From positions 11,502,092-11,566,091 of the forward strand of contig CM059623.1 of assembly GCA_030435675.1 (NCBI GenBank): a stretch of 64,000 bases of DNA, given 5' to 3'. Of the stretch, positions 20,265 through 32,032 are shown in pieces. Origin of the DNA: Steinernema hermaphroditum (taxonomy: Eukaryota; Nematoda; Chromadorea; Rhabditida; Steinernematidae). Under the pieces are notes generated by a model. It was given only the letters and a program-made list of their open reading frames with translations, was not told the DNA's origin and did not search any database. Both the position numbers and the translations under genes were made by a program. The stretch's first letter is position 1, and every line of letters begins with the position of its first letter.

Positions 20265-23200
20265 CTTCGTTCGTCGAGATATTAACTGAAAGCGGGAGGA
20301 AGTGGTTAGGAACGATGAAGTCGAATCAACACGCGGCGCTCTTTCCAGACACAATCTATCGCAAAAAGAATCAAATGCTTGTACGCCGCGATCTCTTCCT
20401 CCCCCGTTCACCGTGGCCGCACATTTGCGCAGACAAAAGGGCACATCGGGGGCACGATCATAAACACGGACAGATCGGCAGATTGCTTGCGCGATTCGAA
20501 GTGCTCAGCGAGTGCAAAAGGAGCGAAACTCGGCACAGTGTACGTGGAGAACAGCTCTGATGACAGTGGACCGCAAAAAAGTGAATTTCACAATTCCGAA
20601 ATTCGGAAATTTCGAAAAAAGAAGAAGCAAACGAACGTTCGTTGTGGGATTGGATCGAGCTGATGCGACGTGGGTGGCCTTTCTTTGTGTTCCCTGCGCT
20701 CCCTCTCGCCGATGCGAAGAGACTGTCGCTTCTGGTTGATCTCCATCCCGGAAATGTAGGCCATCAGACCATGCGAGCGATATCGCCAGGGCCTCTCCTC
20801 CCGGTGGGGAAAAGACCCGTTGTACAGTTTTTGGAAGGCCCTGGGGGGTCACCTTCGGGGCGCATAAACGTACATTGGTAGTCATCCATTTTTAAATGGC
20901 GCATCATACTTGTAGAGCCATTTTGTCTTCTTGTTCGTCACGCAGTAGACGTAGCAGTAGTAAATGAAAAAAGCCGAAGTTTGCAATCAGGTCGAAAGCT
21001 AGTGGAATGGAATTTTCGACCCGGAACCTCTACTGGTCTGCGCTGGAGTGGCCAGGCTTCTCCCCAGGAGGAGCTCTGAGGCACTGTAGTGAAATGGTGA
21101 ATACCTGCAGTGAAATGTATGTCATCTTGGTAATAAATAATAGTTATCTGCAAGAAGGGACATTTTCAATGGAACGATCCAATATTTTCAGTATTTTCAA
21201 GTTTTGTGGATGGCACTGCACACACACGGAACGATATTCTGTTTACTGCTCGTTTAATTGGTTCTCGAAGCCGTTTTATCTCCTTTCTCCTAATGAGCAA
21301 TTATCACATGCGCATCGTTATAGCCGCTCCAATCAAGTAGTGGAAACTTCCAACCTCTCATAACTTCTTCGCGCGGGCATTGATCGTTTCGCCTCGTCTT
21401 CTCACTTTTTCGACTGTTTTCTCCCTGAGCACGCGAACGTCGACAATAAGCCCCGGGCGGGGTGTTTATGACTTGTGCGCTTCCAGTTCCCGTTTTGTAC
21501 AAATTACGGCGGCGCGTTACCCACCGCAGGTATTTGTTTCGGCGTGCGCAAGGTTGCCGGGTGCACTCCTAATTGCGAGAAGATGATCGGTTCCGTAGAT
21601 GGTCTTACTCGGTTGATTGTCGGTTCTCGGCAGCGGACGCCAACCGGAAAGGATAACATTTTTGTTTACTCTAGTCTAATTTTAGGAGAAGTTCACAAAT
21701 TAGCCGATGTTTGGTTTCAGTGGCGCCGGTTATGACAGTTCTGGCTTGCCGTAAATAGGATATTTCCACGCTTCCCACTGTAAACAAACAGCGATTCGAT
21801 CAAAGGTCTCACTGACAGGTTGGGGTAATTGTGTAACTTTCCACCTGCATTTTCATTATGATTGATTCGCTGGGCTGTTGACGTTCCCCTCAGCGTCACA
21901 CCCTGCTGTTTGCCCGGCACGTTCCCGTTGTTCTCAGTGTTTTGACTTTTGACATTTCCTCAAACACTTGCACTTAAAAGTGAGTGTTTAGCACTGTCAT
22001 GTAGTTGACCTATGGAGTGATTTTGCCAATAAACATTACAAATAGACGCGGCTGCGCGTGCCCTTTATTGAGTAAAGGGTCATTTAGGACATCGGTAGCC
22101 TACCGGTGTTGAACTCTCGAAAGGTCTCCTGGCCTTTCGGATAGCGACACCAACAGAAACCGTTCACTCCTGAGAACCCAAAGTTTTGTAGCCATGGAAT
22201 CGGTTATATTCAAGTTAAACAAACGGACCCTAATGGCCACAGTGACGATCGCTTTAGACCTGTCTGTGAGGCTCATTGCGAACGTATCTGATTTTTAAAC
22301 CGTTCGGAGTCGGTTCACAGCCGCCTGAGTCGCTATTTTGTTTTGTGTGGTGTCTGAAAACAATCGAGCAAATAGCTTATGTCTTGTAAATTTCGGTGCA
22401 AATGTGCAATTCGGTGCACTTCACAGTTAATCTTTATGGCTAAAAGTTAAAGTTAAACTTTTTTTGAAGCTAATGAAAAGTCCAGCAAGGGAACATTGCA
22501 GTAGGACTGTTGTGGTGCCTTTCGGTGTCATATAGGATATAAGGCTACAGTAATTCATGTCAAATACATATCGTAAACTGCTATTGTGCTTTGATCGAGG
22601 TGCGACGGTTGCGTCAATGTGTAAAGAGACATTTCATTCCACTCACTCCACTTCGAACCAGTTGTAAAGGTCATTTTTTGTGCGTGGTTCAAGAAATTAA
22701 TCTCTTTCTGATGTGCCTTATTGAACTGACAATATGGCGCAGAGATCAAGGCTTTTGCAAAATTACACTTTATCTCGACCACTAGTGAATTTTCAATAAT
22801 AATTTTTTATAGTTGTTTAGAAAATTCTGGGCAAGACTTCCACTTCTCCTCTCCGATAGCCATGCAAACTAAAAGAATCGCCTTTTTACATTCGGATATC
22901 GTGCCCAGTGGCGTAGAGAGAAGAGAAGCGACGACTACGGTGTGATGCTATTCTTCCTCGTGCTTTGTGAGACCCCTTGCAGCTGTTGATTTAAGGGTAT
23001 AAACTCTTAAAAAACTCGAAAATTCTTTCAGATTTTTTCCTTATCTATTATTCGAACCATCAATTTATACTTATATATAAATGTTTAGAGATGTCATGTA
23101 GTTCATCTAGCAGATGCTTGACTTTTTCAAAATTTGCAGTTGGGATTCATAGCTTCATACCTGTTCTAGCAACACACTTCTGTCCAATCGAGCATGAAAA

Positions 23201-23349
23201 AGAAAACTTAGTTTCGTCATAGAGTCAACATGGATCCGGTTTTGCCAGTTCCTTTCTATTAAATGTCAAATAATTTGGCGGTTCAACAAGGGATGTGCAT
23301 AGATTGGCTGAGACTCTGCTTTCTGATATCGTTCGTTCAGATAACAACC
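20265..23349. other. Intergenic stretch, GC-rich near the DXO-like promoter
   Basis: Up to ~20880 the DNA is GC-rich, likely promoter and 5' region of the minus-strand gene. The rest is AT-rich. It includes a tRNA-like repeat copy (22255-22340). No further gene is seen. Confidence 0.4.
22255..22340. repeat. Dispersed repeat, tRNA-like (SINE-like), copy 1
   Basis: CTGTCTGTGAGGCTCATTG, an ACGT, then AAACCGTTCGGAGTCGGTT. It is similar along ~80 bp to 59985-60070. Spacing of the GGCTCATTG (A-box-like) and GTTCGGAGTC (B-box-like) blocks fits a tRNA-derived element. Confidence 0.45.
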
Positions 23350-24044
23350 ATGTGGACCCTTGAGAAGTCCCGATATTCTCTATTGTTCATATTCCTCACA
23401 CTTTTCTCTCTCAGTCGAAGTGAGTTCCTTGTCGATCTGACCGAAGGAAAGGACGAAGAAGAGGCCAAGACGACAGTAGAAGCAGTGGACCCCCTTGTTA
23501 CGATGAAAGCTCACTTCTGTGATCACGGGGAATGGACGAAGAACGACGACGGGGAGGAGATCTGCAGGTGCGAGGACAAGTACGTCGGCGAGCACTGTCA
23601 CCTCTTCATGCACTGTACGAGCTTCGATCGCTACGAAAACAACACGTAAGATCGGGGGGTTGACCTTAGAGACCTTGCTAGGGATTCAGGTGCATCGAAT
23701 GTGAGCAAGGCTGGGAGGGGTCGTTCTGTGAGAAGATCATCTGCGACAAGGGAAAACCGAATCCCAATGGCGACATCTGCATTTGTGACAAACCGCACTC
23801 GGGAAACTTCTGCGAGACCCAAACCACGGAGGCCGTCTACCTCTACTACAACTCGTTGATGTACAGCTGGGGGCCAATAGGCGTTCTCTCGATCATCCCG
23901 CTCTACATTATTCTCTACGGATGTCGCTACATGGCGAAGAAGCGTCAGGTCAAGAGAGTCGAGCGCGCTTTGGAAGAGCAAAGACAGGACGACGTCGATT
24001 CCGACATCGTCGACATGCTGCTGCACAAGAAGTACACGAAGTGA
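23350..24044 (+). CDS. EGF-like type I membrane protein
   Basis: Exons 23350-23645 and 23690-24044 (intron 44 bp) give 216 residues. The start MWTLEKSRYSLLFIFLTLFS is a signal peptide. It lies just after TTCGTTCAG, a likely trans-splice site, so I prefer it over an upstream ATG. Two EGF-like Cys clusters follow: FCDHGEW...ICRCEDKYVGEHC, and CIECEQGWEGSFCEKIICDKG...ICICDKPHSGNFC. A membrane helix (YSWGPIGVLSIIPLYIILYG) is followed by a basic, then acidic, 45-residue cytosolic tail ending LHKKYTK. Small EGF/TM proteins of this plan are known in nematodes. The partner is unknown. The KKYTK end could be an ER/Golgi-type signal, but this is speculative. Confidence 0.85.
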
Positions 24045-24676
24045 GATGTCCCCGCTACTCAAAGATTGATTTTATGTGATTTATGATAAATTTCTATTGG
24101 TAGCTCTTTAAAGGTGAAGAACTTCTACTCAAAATACTCGCTATGACTGGTGCGAAATTCGGCTAAGAGCTAAGATTATAGAATACGTCCTGCATATTCT
24201 AAAAATAAACTTAACTTTGATGAGGACCAATGCCGAATACGCATCTTCCAAACTAACGATCCGTTTTCCGAAGGAGATGCTCCGTGTACGCTGGCGAGTT
24301 TTCGTGCCGAAGGCTCCACGAAAATCGTTCTGAATTTCAAGCAGTTTAAGTAAAATAATCCTTGTAACAATGATGCTTTTCGATGTTTGAACACAGAAGG
24401 GGTAATAAAGAATGCGCCCCTGTGCCGCAAAGGTTCCGAGAAAGATTCTCCATCGCCAGTCCGAAGTGCCGAAAAGCGCACCACCACCGTTTGTCATGAA
24501 CACCATTTTGTCATTTGTCACCAGGAATGAATTAGTTTATTATATGCATGAAATCAATGTAGAGTTAGTACGATAAATGAAAGATCTCACGTTGTAGACG
24601 ATAGAAAAGAGGATTGAGAGACTTTCACATCGAAATTCGCCGATTAATATCTTTGCACATATTTCAGAGGAAACGG
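24045..24676. other. Intergenic stretch between convergent genes
   Basis: AT-rich 3' flanks of the EGF and MDxxP genes. No clear AATAAA for the EGF gene and no repeat noted. Confidence 0.4.
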
Positions 24677-25738
24677 TTAAATGAAATAAAAATCGGAAAT
24701 TTCAGTTGTGGCAAAAAGTTCTTCTCTGCTCATGTTCTCGTGTTCTTCGTTGTCGTCCCTTTCACGAGCTTCTATAGCAACAACAACGCTATGACGACGA
24801 TGTGTTGGATGGCGCATCTTGAAAAAGCGACCATGAGAACAACAGCCCCACACGTCACGTTCCAATCGATGTACTTCGCCTTCCAACCACGGCGAAAGTT
24901 CTTCTATGGACTCGCGACTGATTTCGTAGAAAACGAACTTGTTTAAAATCGCCACATCCTTGGCATAGAAGTTGATTACTCCTCGAGAAGGAAGCTTGTC
25001 GTCGAGGCTCATCCACTTTGACACAAAATCTGGAGGATCTTCTTCAACGTAATGCTTATAGTGGATATACTGGATATGTGGACTGCACATAAAGTCGAAT
25101 ATCGCATCCATCATATCTTCTGACCACTTTTTCGCGTGCAAAAACCATGCGGTTCTGAGCGTAGGGCATCTGAGGTACTCTGGGACAAACTTGTAGAATT
25201 GGCTGAGGCCATATTCTTCGAAATCACAATAAATTTCATGGCAAACAGCAAGATATTTTTTGAAAGCGTTGAAATTAGTGATGTGCGCTTTCGAAACATC
25301 TACCGCATGTCGAGTGTTCCTATTGAGAACCACCGGGTCTATTTCGAAGAAGCTCACAGTTCGATTTGGGGCGTAAACGAACAGCTGCATAACCCTGTCG
25401 AAGACTTCTTCGGATATTCTGAATCGCTCCCGGTCGGCAGCTTGTTTTTCCTCTTCTTGACGCTTGTCTGGAAATTGCGCGAAAACAACGACATCGATGC
25501 TCTGAATTTTCTTCCTTTCAGCGAAGAAATACGGTAGCTCTTCCAGGGAATGGTCAGTTGATGAGCCGCCGATTATTACGTAGAGATGATCGGCGATGTA
25601 GGCCGTGACATAATATTTCTGCATTTCTTCGAATTGTCGTGCCATTCGCCCAACAGGTCCAGAAAGTTCACACATGCGCCAATAGAGCTCAAGAGTTGGA
25701 AAAAGCTCGTCGTAGAATGCTGGCGGGATACTGTCCAT
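24677..25738 (-). CDS. MDxxPxxF-family protein, copy 2
   Basis: Single frame of 353 residues starting MDSIPPAFYDELFPTLELY. Like copy 1 (912-1880) it has an ELSGPVGRMAR segment, a central APNRTVSFFE, NFNAFKKYLAVCHEIY, a PEYLRCPTLRTAWF block and a late ELSPWLEGEVHRLER segment. The final third is highly charged (EARERDDNEEHENMSREE). A TATAAAT lies about 100 bp upstream (minus strand, near 25855), a plausible promoter. The role is unknown. Sequence divergence between copies suggests fast evolution, as in nematode F-box-associated families. Confidence 0.75.
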   Translation of the reverse strand: MDSIPPAFYDELFPTLELYWRMCELSGPVGRMARQFEEMQKYYVTAYIADHLYVIIGGSSTDHSLEELPYFFAERKKIQSIDVVVFAQFPDKRQEEEKQAADRERFRISEEVFDRVMQLFVYAPNRTVSFFEIDPVVLNRNTRHAVDVSKAHITNFNAFKKYLAVCHEIYCDFEEYGLSQFYKFVPEYLRCPTLRTAWFLHAKKWSEDMMDAIFDFMCSPHIQYIHYKHYVEEDPPDFVSKWMSLDDKLPSRGVINFYAKDVAILNKFVFYEISRESIEELSPWLEGEVHRLERDVWGCCSHGRFFKMRHPTHRRHSVVVAIEARERDDNEEHENMSREELFATTEISDFYFI

Positions 25739-26845
25739 CAGATCTGCAAAGAATCGTGGTTACGATTGCAAACGCATTTGCAACCAACCGCTTCTCGACA
25801 AATGAAAAGAAAGTTGTAGACAGTTCGAAAGAAAGCAGTGCACAGTGCCATTTATAGGCTATGCCTTGCAGTCTTCTGGTCTTTATAGCGCTGGTCGTGA
25901 ACAAAAAAAAAAGATCCATCGGTGATTCTATTCTTTGGTTTATAACGTCTAACTATGCCCTTTTTCTTTGTGAGGCTCCCAGCTATCTAGAAAACAGTTC
26001 ACTTCGTCTGGACGCTGAAGTGATCATTCGGTAGAATCCACTAATCACATCCGGAAATTCGCCGATTTCGGTCCAAAAATGTCATTTTCTTTACCTCGTC
26101 CCTATGAACTTTTAAATAGTACAAACAAGAGGCGAAAATGTCACGGAAATTAGAAACTTTGAAAGAGTCAGATCAGAGTATCCTATATAAACGGAGAACC
26201 GACGGGTCCGTTGATACTCGTCTGTCTGCGTGTTTTCCGGCGCAGACGCCCTGTGTTCGCCATCGCTAGGCTACTGGTATCTCGGCCCTGAGTGCCTAGA
26301 AGGCGCAAATAGTTTATTCGAAAAAATAAGAAGCTAAAATTTTTAAAAAATTCGGCACGAAACATTCTTTCTTCGCGACTCGTATCAACGCACACAATGT
26401 TGATGCTTTGTGAGTAGGCAAGAGGTTGTTTTCGGACTGAACAGGTCTTCCTTTTTGACGAAATTACCCAAAAAGGAACTGGATTTTTATTGTAAACAAC
26501 GTTGTTCGCCTTATGATTCGACCAGATTTATGACAGAATTGTTTCATTTGATAGGCCGTATAAGAATGGTTCGTCAGAACTCAATACTTTTTGTTGCTCA
26601 AGTTTGTTCACTGATAGAATTAGAAAAAAAAAACAAACTGAAAGCACAGAGATATAGGGATTGAGATTGATATTCCAAGACTGCTCAAGAGACATTATGT
26701 TAAAGTGTGACGTCGACTGTGACAATTATTAAGAAATATAACTTAAAAAGCGTTTTTATTCGAAAAAATTTCTCCATAAATTAGCATCTTTTGTGAGATT
26801 TAAAATGCAGCGCTCACCAACTTCTCCCGACATTTCCCTGGCACT
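25739..26845. other. Intergenic stretch
   Basis: Contains the likely promoter of copy 2 and a CCTATATAAAC TATA-like motif near 26183 followed by GC-richer sequence. No gene starts clearly from it. Confidence 0.35.
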
Positions 26846-27997
26846 TTGGAAAGCCTAATATCCACAGATCTCAAAAAACTGTCTCCTATTTTCAAGCAAA
26901 AAATCCTTAGGGGATCACGATACTTCGCACATTCGGGTTTTGATCATTTGCTCACGTACTATGTGGATAGTATGGCTCTCCGCTTCAAGTTCACTGATCA
27001 ACGCTCAACCGTTCCCTCCTTCATATACTGTATCTTAGCGTTTCCATCTGCTGGACATCAGGTCATTTTGAGGTAAATACGCCCACCGATAATCTCTTCA
27101 TAGCTTCTCTATGGAATATTTTGAGCGGATACAGTGAATACAACGCCTTTGAAAGCCATCATCCAATCGTTCTCGTTACAGTAACGGCCTCACGAATGAA
27201 GACTTCTACGTCCATCACGCTGGCCCTGGAGGCCAAGGAGGATGCACGCTGGCCTTGGAGTAACGCCTTCTTTTTCCAGAGGAGACGTTGTCGAAGTGGG
27301 CAACGGAGGAGGGAGGGTATTCTCGGTGTTCCGTCTCTCCAGGAACCAAACTCAAGGGGAACAGGCGAAGATATCATGAGCCGAAGCTATCACACGCACT
27401 GGACAGCTTAAAAGACGAGTGGTGAGTTGGACTGTCGGCAATTCTCGGAGCTCCCGGGTACAGTGGTCAAGAAGATCGTCACAAATTGTCGCTTTTCAGC
27501 CTCAATGACGCCTATAGTACTTCCAAATTAGCTGCACTGATTTTTAAGAGGACGGTAGATGCCATGCCCTTCACTGCTTACCTTGTGACTACCGCCATCG
27601 CAAGTAACAATGTGCCTCTTTTCTGGGAGTCCAGCAACACAGACGCAGTGCTGAGAGTCGCCACTCCCGTGAATGTGAGACTCTGTCCGAATCCCACAGC
27701 CACGACTAATGTTGATTTCAATATATGTAGTTGTTGTTCTGTAATCTTTCCTCTAGCTGCATTACGAAAAAAAGAAGAAAAAGTTCATTTTTCAGCATTG
27801 TGTTGAGTTCTGTTGAGTTGAGTTCGATCCCTGTGTGGGTTGCTCACGTTTGGGTGATATTCACAATGGGAGGATATTGTCATCAGTGGACAGTGAGACC
27901 AACGGGACCAACTTGCATTGAGACAGTCGGCATTCAACCACGACGGACGGATATGACATTCAAATGTTCCGAGAAGGAGATGAATCGTCCCAAGTGA
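26846..27997 (+). other. Possible degenerate or unresolved multi-exon gene
   Basis: Several protein-like blocks occur on the plus strand in different frames. They are GSRYFAHSGFDHLLTYYVDS (~26900), GLTNEDFYVHHAGPGGQGGC (~27187), GDVVEVGNGGGRVFSVFRLS (~27284), KLAALIFKRTVDAMPFTAYL after a TTTTCAG acceptor (~27524), and YCHQWTVRPTGPTCIETVG (~27880). I could not join them with consistent phase, and some gaps are too short for introns. It may be a decaying gene or one with frameshifts. No family recognised. Confidence 0.3.
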
Positions 27998-30300
27998 CGA
28001 GAAGCGCGCCACCACCGACTGGTTCAATCAACCAACCGAACAACACCACACCGATTATTTGATTAATTTATTGAATTAATTGGCACGGCTTGCCTAATCC
28101 ATCACGAATCGTTCATACTTCTCGCATTATCGTGGTCCGTCTTAGGTGGATAGCCTGATTTCATTTCAGGCGAGTTTTGCGATCCGATTTTGCGACGCCG
28201 GTGAATGTTCAGCTTTGATAAAGACACCACTGTAAGGCTTAAGATGAGAACTGTTTGGGAAGAGTACATGAGCGGTTTAGGTTTTCGTTCTGGACCAACG
28301 AATCATCATGATTCTGCAACGATTTTTTGCTCTTTTTTTGCCCAACAAGAAGTGGTGTGATCTCATTGTTAGCGGAATCGTAGCTGCGGAATTCTCAATA
28401 TCTGCATTGCTCTGTTGTGGAAACTGCTGATTTCAGGAAGGCGAGTTTATGTGCTATCCTTCAACTCAACCTCTACCCACCCACCACGCAGCCGGATCGG
28501 TCTGTTTTTCTATCGGAGCTTGTTTTTTACTGCTTTCCTACCAGTACAACTGGTCATTCAAATGTCAGCGCTTTTCTTTTTCCGTAAACATTGAATTGTA
28601 TGTACACCACGCGCCATTTGGCTTCTGCGACTACAAAAAGAAATTCTTTTTCTATAACCTCTTGATACGTACAATCAAAGGAGTTGTCAGCTTTTTGTGA
28701 CTCTCAATACCATAAAATGTTCAAAAGAACGACTCTAAAACTGCCGTTAAAAACGGGAATTACTCGAGATTTATGTGAAACTCCAAGTTGTACTTTCCAT
28801 TGTACTTTGATGAGTTTTTTGGACCTTTGCTTTGTAAAAAAAGTGGCTACGTTCCTTTCTGCAGGTTCGTTTTTCGCGTGTACTTTGATACAATTCGAGA
28901 AACAAGGTTTGGTCCCGAGAGCAAACGGCAAGTCCATGTTGGAGTTCGCATCGGTGTGGATGTTGCTTTCTATGGGCAGGGAGCGTGGGAGAGGTGTATA
29001 TCATGGATATCAAAAGTGCAATCTGCTTCCTGAACTCTGGTTCCGCGACTGATGTGCAGCATTACGTGAACTGCAGTAGCGGAATGCACGGACTGAAGGC
29101 TCTGAGTTATGTTCATATTGAGAACAAAGACTGATGGTCATATGAGAAAAAACAAGCAGTTGAAAAGTCGCATTCCAAGTAAGCGATTGATCACCGATTC
29201 AACAACATCATGCCTGCGGGAACTATTCTAACTACAGAAAACACAGTACAGCGAATGTATAACACCGTAGTCGCCAGTCTTCTGGCACAGGACGAGGAAT
29301 CAGACTGCGCTGTTATGATGTGTTTTCTTAATACAGCTAAGCCTCGGGGTTTCAGCGATGCTTCGGCTTGATTTAGAGACTAGAGCGTGGAGTCGGACGG
29401 CTTTCTTGGCCAGTTAGATGGTACTGCGGCTCTCTGGTGTTCCGGGATTCCTGGGAGTCAACTCATTTCTGAGAGAGCGAACGAACGATCGCCACCGACA
29501 TAAACAAGAAGACGGTGCACGTTTAAATGTTTAAGCAGAAAAGGGACAGGATCTGACGTCACGCCAGACCTATTAGCTTCATCTCAACGATTCTGGCTTG
29601 TTATGTAGAGTTTGCATTGTGTTTCAGAAATATTCCCTTATTCTAAACATCGACATATCAAAGGCGCTAAAAATGGCACTAACATGCTGATTATTCCGGT
29701 CTGATAACTCTAGGACTCAGCAAATGTCACAAATTCTCCATTGATCACGACATTATGAATTATTTATATCGCTTATATGATGAGATTGTTGACATTTTTA
29801 CGTCACTTATCTCAATCGAACGTCTCCTGCACTGAGTGGGCATCACGCCTCTGTGTACACTTTTGATTTATTTTGGTGTATTTATGATAAACAGTTTACG
29901 AATGGTGACAAGGGGAAGTGGACTACGGCATGTATGATGTGGGAAAAATGTGACGGAATTATTGGGTGGTTCAGTTAAAAATGGGTCACTTTGGTGAGGG
30001 TTGTTTATTATGTAAAGCACGTAGGTTTCACTCAAGGTATTCACCATTGACAACTTTACTTTGTGACCGATGTTCGGATTTGTCGTTCGTGGAATACGCT
30101 TTAGAGTCTAAAAATGATTTCCACTTTGGGAGATGATCTGCGGACCGACTAATGGTACAGACTTTGAAGCGAGACTTCACTTTGAAGCGCCGTCAGAGTA
30201 CGGTCCTCTGTGCAAGAAACTTCAAGAAGGACATCAAAGAGGTCATGCGACATCGCTTTTCGCACTTTCGCATGGCTAGGCGCCGGCCATGCATTGCTCC
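27998..30300. other. Intergenic stretch with dispersed repeat
   Basis: No gene. 29190-29510 resembles sequence at 43770-43850 and 44575-44875. From ~30165 the DNA matches the flank of the cathepsin pseudogene. Confidence 0.45.
29190..29510. repeat. Dispersed repeat family, copy 1
   Basis: Blocks such as ACACCGTAGTC...CAG.CTTCTGGC, CGGGGTTTCAG and CTCATTTCTGAGAGAGCGAACGAACGAT recur at 43770-43850 and 44575-44875. Boundaries are not clear. Confidence 0.5.
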
Positions 30301-30303
30301 GTA

Positions 30304-30315
30304 GGCTATAAATGC
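30304..30315 (+). promoter_or_regulatory. TATA-like element of the cathepsin gene
   Basis: GGCTATAAATGC lies 57 bp before the start codon and is conserved in the inverted pseudogene copy (7041-7047, minus). Confidence 0.6.
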
Positions 30316-30371
30316 TTTAAAAACCTCCTTGTCATCATGTTGACACCTGCCTACAGGAGACTTCACTGGCT

Positions 30372-31615
30372 ATGAAAACTCTCTACATTATCATCATCAC
30401 TATCCTCGGAATCGCCAACTCTTTGAAGATCACACAAGACCCTCACGACGACTGGGAGACTTTTAAGGCCACACACAGTGAGTCGTCCCTCTCTTGTTGA
30501 ATATCCTAACCTCCCTCTCTTCAGAAAAGACCTACATGGACGAAAAAGACGAGTCCGACCACAAGTACCACTTCCTGATGAACCGAATGTTCGCCTCCAC
30601 CTTGGGTGGTCACCTCAACAAACTGGCCGATCTGAGTCCCGAAGAGTACAAGAAGTTGAACGGGTTCCGGATGCCTCCGAAGAGTTATCTTCTGAAGACG
30701 ACTCGGTTCAAGACTGCCTCCAACGCATCGATCCCTGACGCCATCGACTGGCGCCAGCATGACTACGTCACCGATGTCAAAGACCAGGGCCAATGTGGAA
30801 GCTGCTGGAGTTTCAGTTCCACCGGAGCTCTGGAAGGTCAACAGAAACGGGCTACTGGAAAGCTGGTCTCCCTCTCCGAGCAGAATCTGGTCGACTGTTC
30901 GAAGGGATACGGTAGCGAAGGCGGCAATCCGGGACTTCAGGGCTGTGATGGAGGCATCATGCACCTCGCCTTCGCGTTCATCAAGGAGGAAGGCGGCGTC
31001 GACAGCGAAGAGAGCTATCCCTACACAGCCAACGACAGTGCTGTGTGCAAGTTCAAGACGGATACGGTAGGAGCCACGGACGACGGAATGGTGATGGTCC
31101 CTGAGGGCGTCGAGGAGGCACTGAAGGCTGCCGTGGCCACTGTGGGACCGATCTCCGTCGCCATCGACGCCAGCCACAGAAGCTTCCAGTTCGCTGGCAA
31201 AGGGGTCTACTACGAACCCGAGTGTTCCGACCAGCAGCTGGACCACGCGGTCCTCGTCGTGGGATATGGTACCGACCCCGTGGAAGGCGACTTCTGGATC
31301 GTAAAGAACAGCTGGGGCACTGAGTGGGCCGACGGAGGATACATTCGGATGGCGCGCAACCGCGACAATCACTGTGGAATCGCCTCTGTCGCCGTTTACC
31401 CGGTGGTAAAGTCGGAGAACACCCCGGCAGACCCTGTGGAGCCTGTGGTTAGTGAGGGCAACTATACCATAGTGATTCGAGTGGATTTCACGTCGATCGT
31501 CGTCATCGGCTTCTTCATCGTCTTCTTCTCCATCCTTCTCATTCTTTTCAAAGGCAACCGTTATGTTATGGCTGAGCATCTCAACGTTTTCGAAAATCCG
31601 AACTTCAAGGCGTAA
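30372..31615 (+). CDS. Cathepsin L-like cysteine protease with C-terminal membrane anchor
   Basis: Exons 30372-30477 and 30525-31615 (intron 47 bp) give 398 residues. Signal peptide [17 protein letters not shown]. The I29-type propeptide begins at [14 protein letters not shown]. The mature C1 domain has the oxyanion Gln and active Cys ([11 protein letters not shown]), the cathepsin-L-type [10 protein letters not shown] and [11 protein letters not shown], the catalytic His ([11 protein letters not shown]) and Asn ([14 protein letters not shown]). Cathepsin L normally ends soon after the last domain strand. This one adds a ~30-residue stalk with an NYT glycosylation site, a single hydrophobic helix ([18 protein letters not shown], about 358-376) and a 22-residue tail with FENPNF. 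It should therefore be tethered, with the protease outside the cell or in the lumen. An inactive inverted copy is at 4400-7190. Confidence 0.95.
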
Positions 31616-31647
31616 AATTGAAAGTTTGTGTTCCAGTTAGTCGTGGC

Positions 31648-31653
31648 AATAAA
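31648..31653 (+). terminator. Polyadenylation signal of the cathepsin gene
   Basis: AATAAA 32 bp after the stop codon, conserved in the pseudogene copy. Confidence 0.65.
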
Positions 31654-32032
31654 GTGTTCCTTACATTCTTCGTTTCGCGCTCATTGAACAGGGAACTAGT
31701 TCAGAAGAAGTGTACAGATTGGGTAGTAGATTGAGAGCATGACTTAAATACTTTAATTAAACGACTACATGTAAACACTTTGGTGAGAACAGAGTCAGGG
31801 AAGGAAACAAAGTTAGGGTGGAAGAGAATAAATAACAACTACTGGAACCACTACTAGATCGCGTCTTCGGTGATCTTGCGATGGACAAATGGAGATCAGC
31901 GCGGGGCTACTGGCCAGAAGACAAAGATATGTTAGTGATGAGAGTAGAGGAGAGGGAAAGAAAGGGACACGAAGGGTCACGAGGACACGAGGACTATCTG
32001 ATGAGGTGAGTGTGGGTGAGATCCCGGGCGGT

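Noticed and set aside
20700..20870. snRNA-like feature (AGTTTTTGGA Sm-like site followed by a GC stem)
   Set aside because: No match to the conserved 5' sequences of U1, U2, U4, U5, U6 or spliced-leader RNAs. The region is the GC-rich upstream flank of the DXO-like gene.
30521..31579. 352-residue open frame antisense to the cathepsin gene
   Set aside because: It mirrors a strongly supported protease exon. Antisense openness follows from GC-rich codon use, and the same shadow appears at 4775-5281 over the pseudogene.
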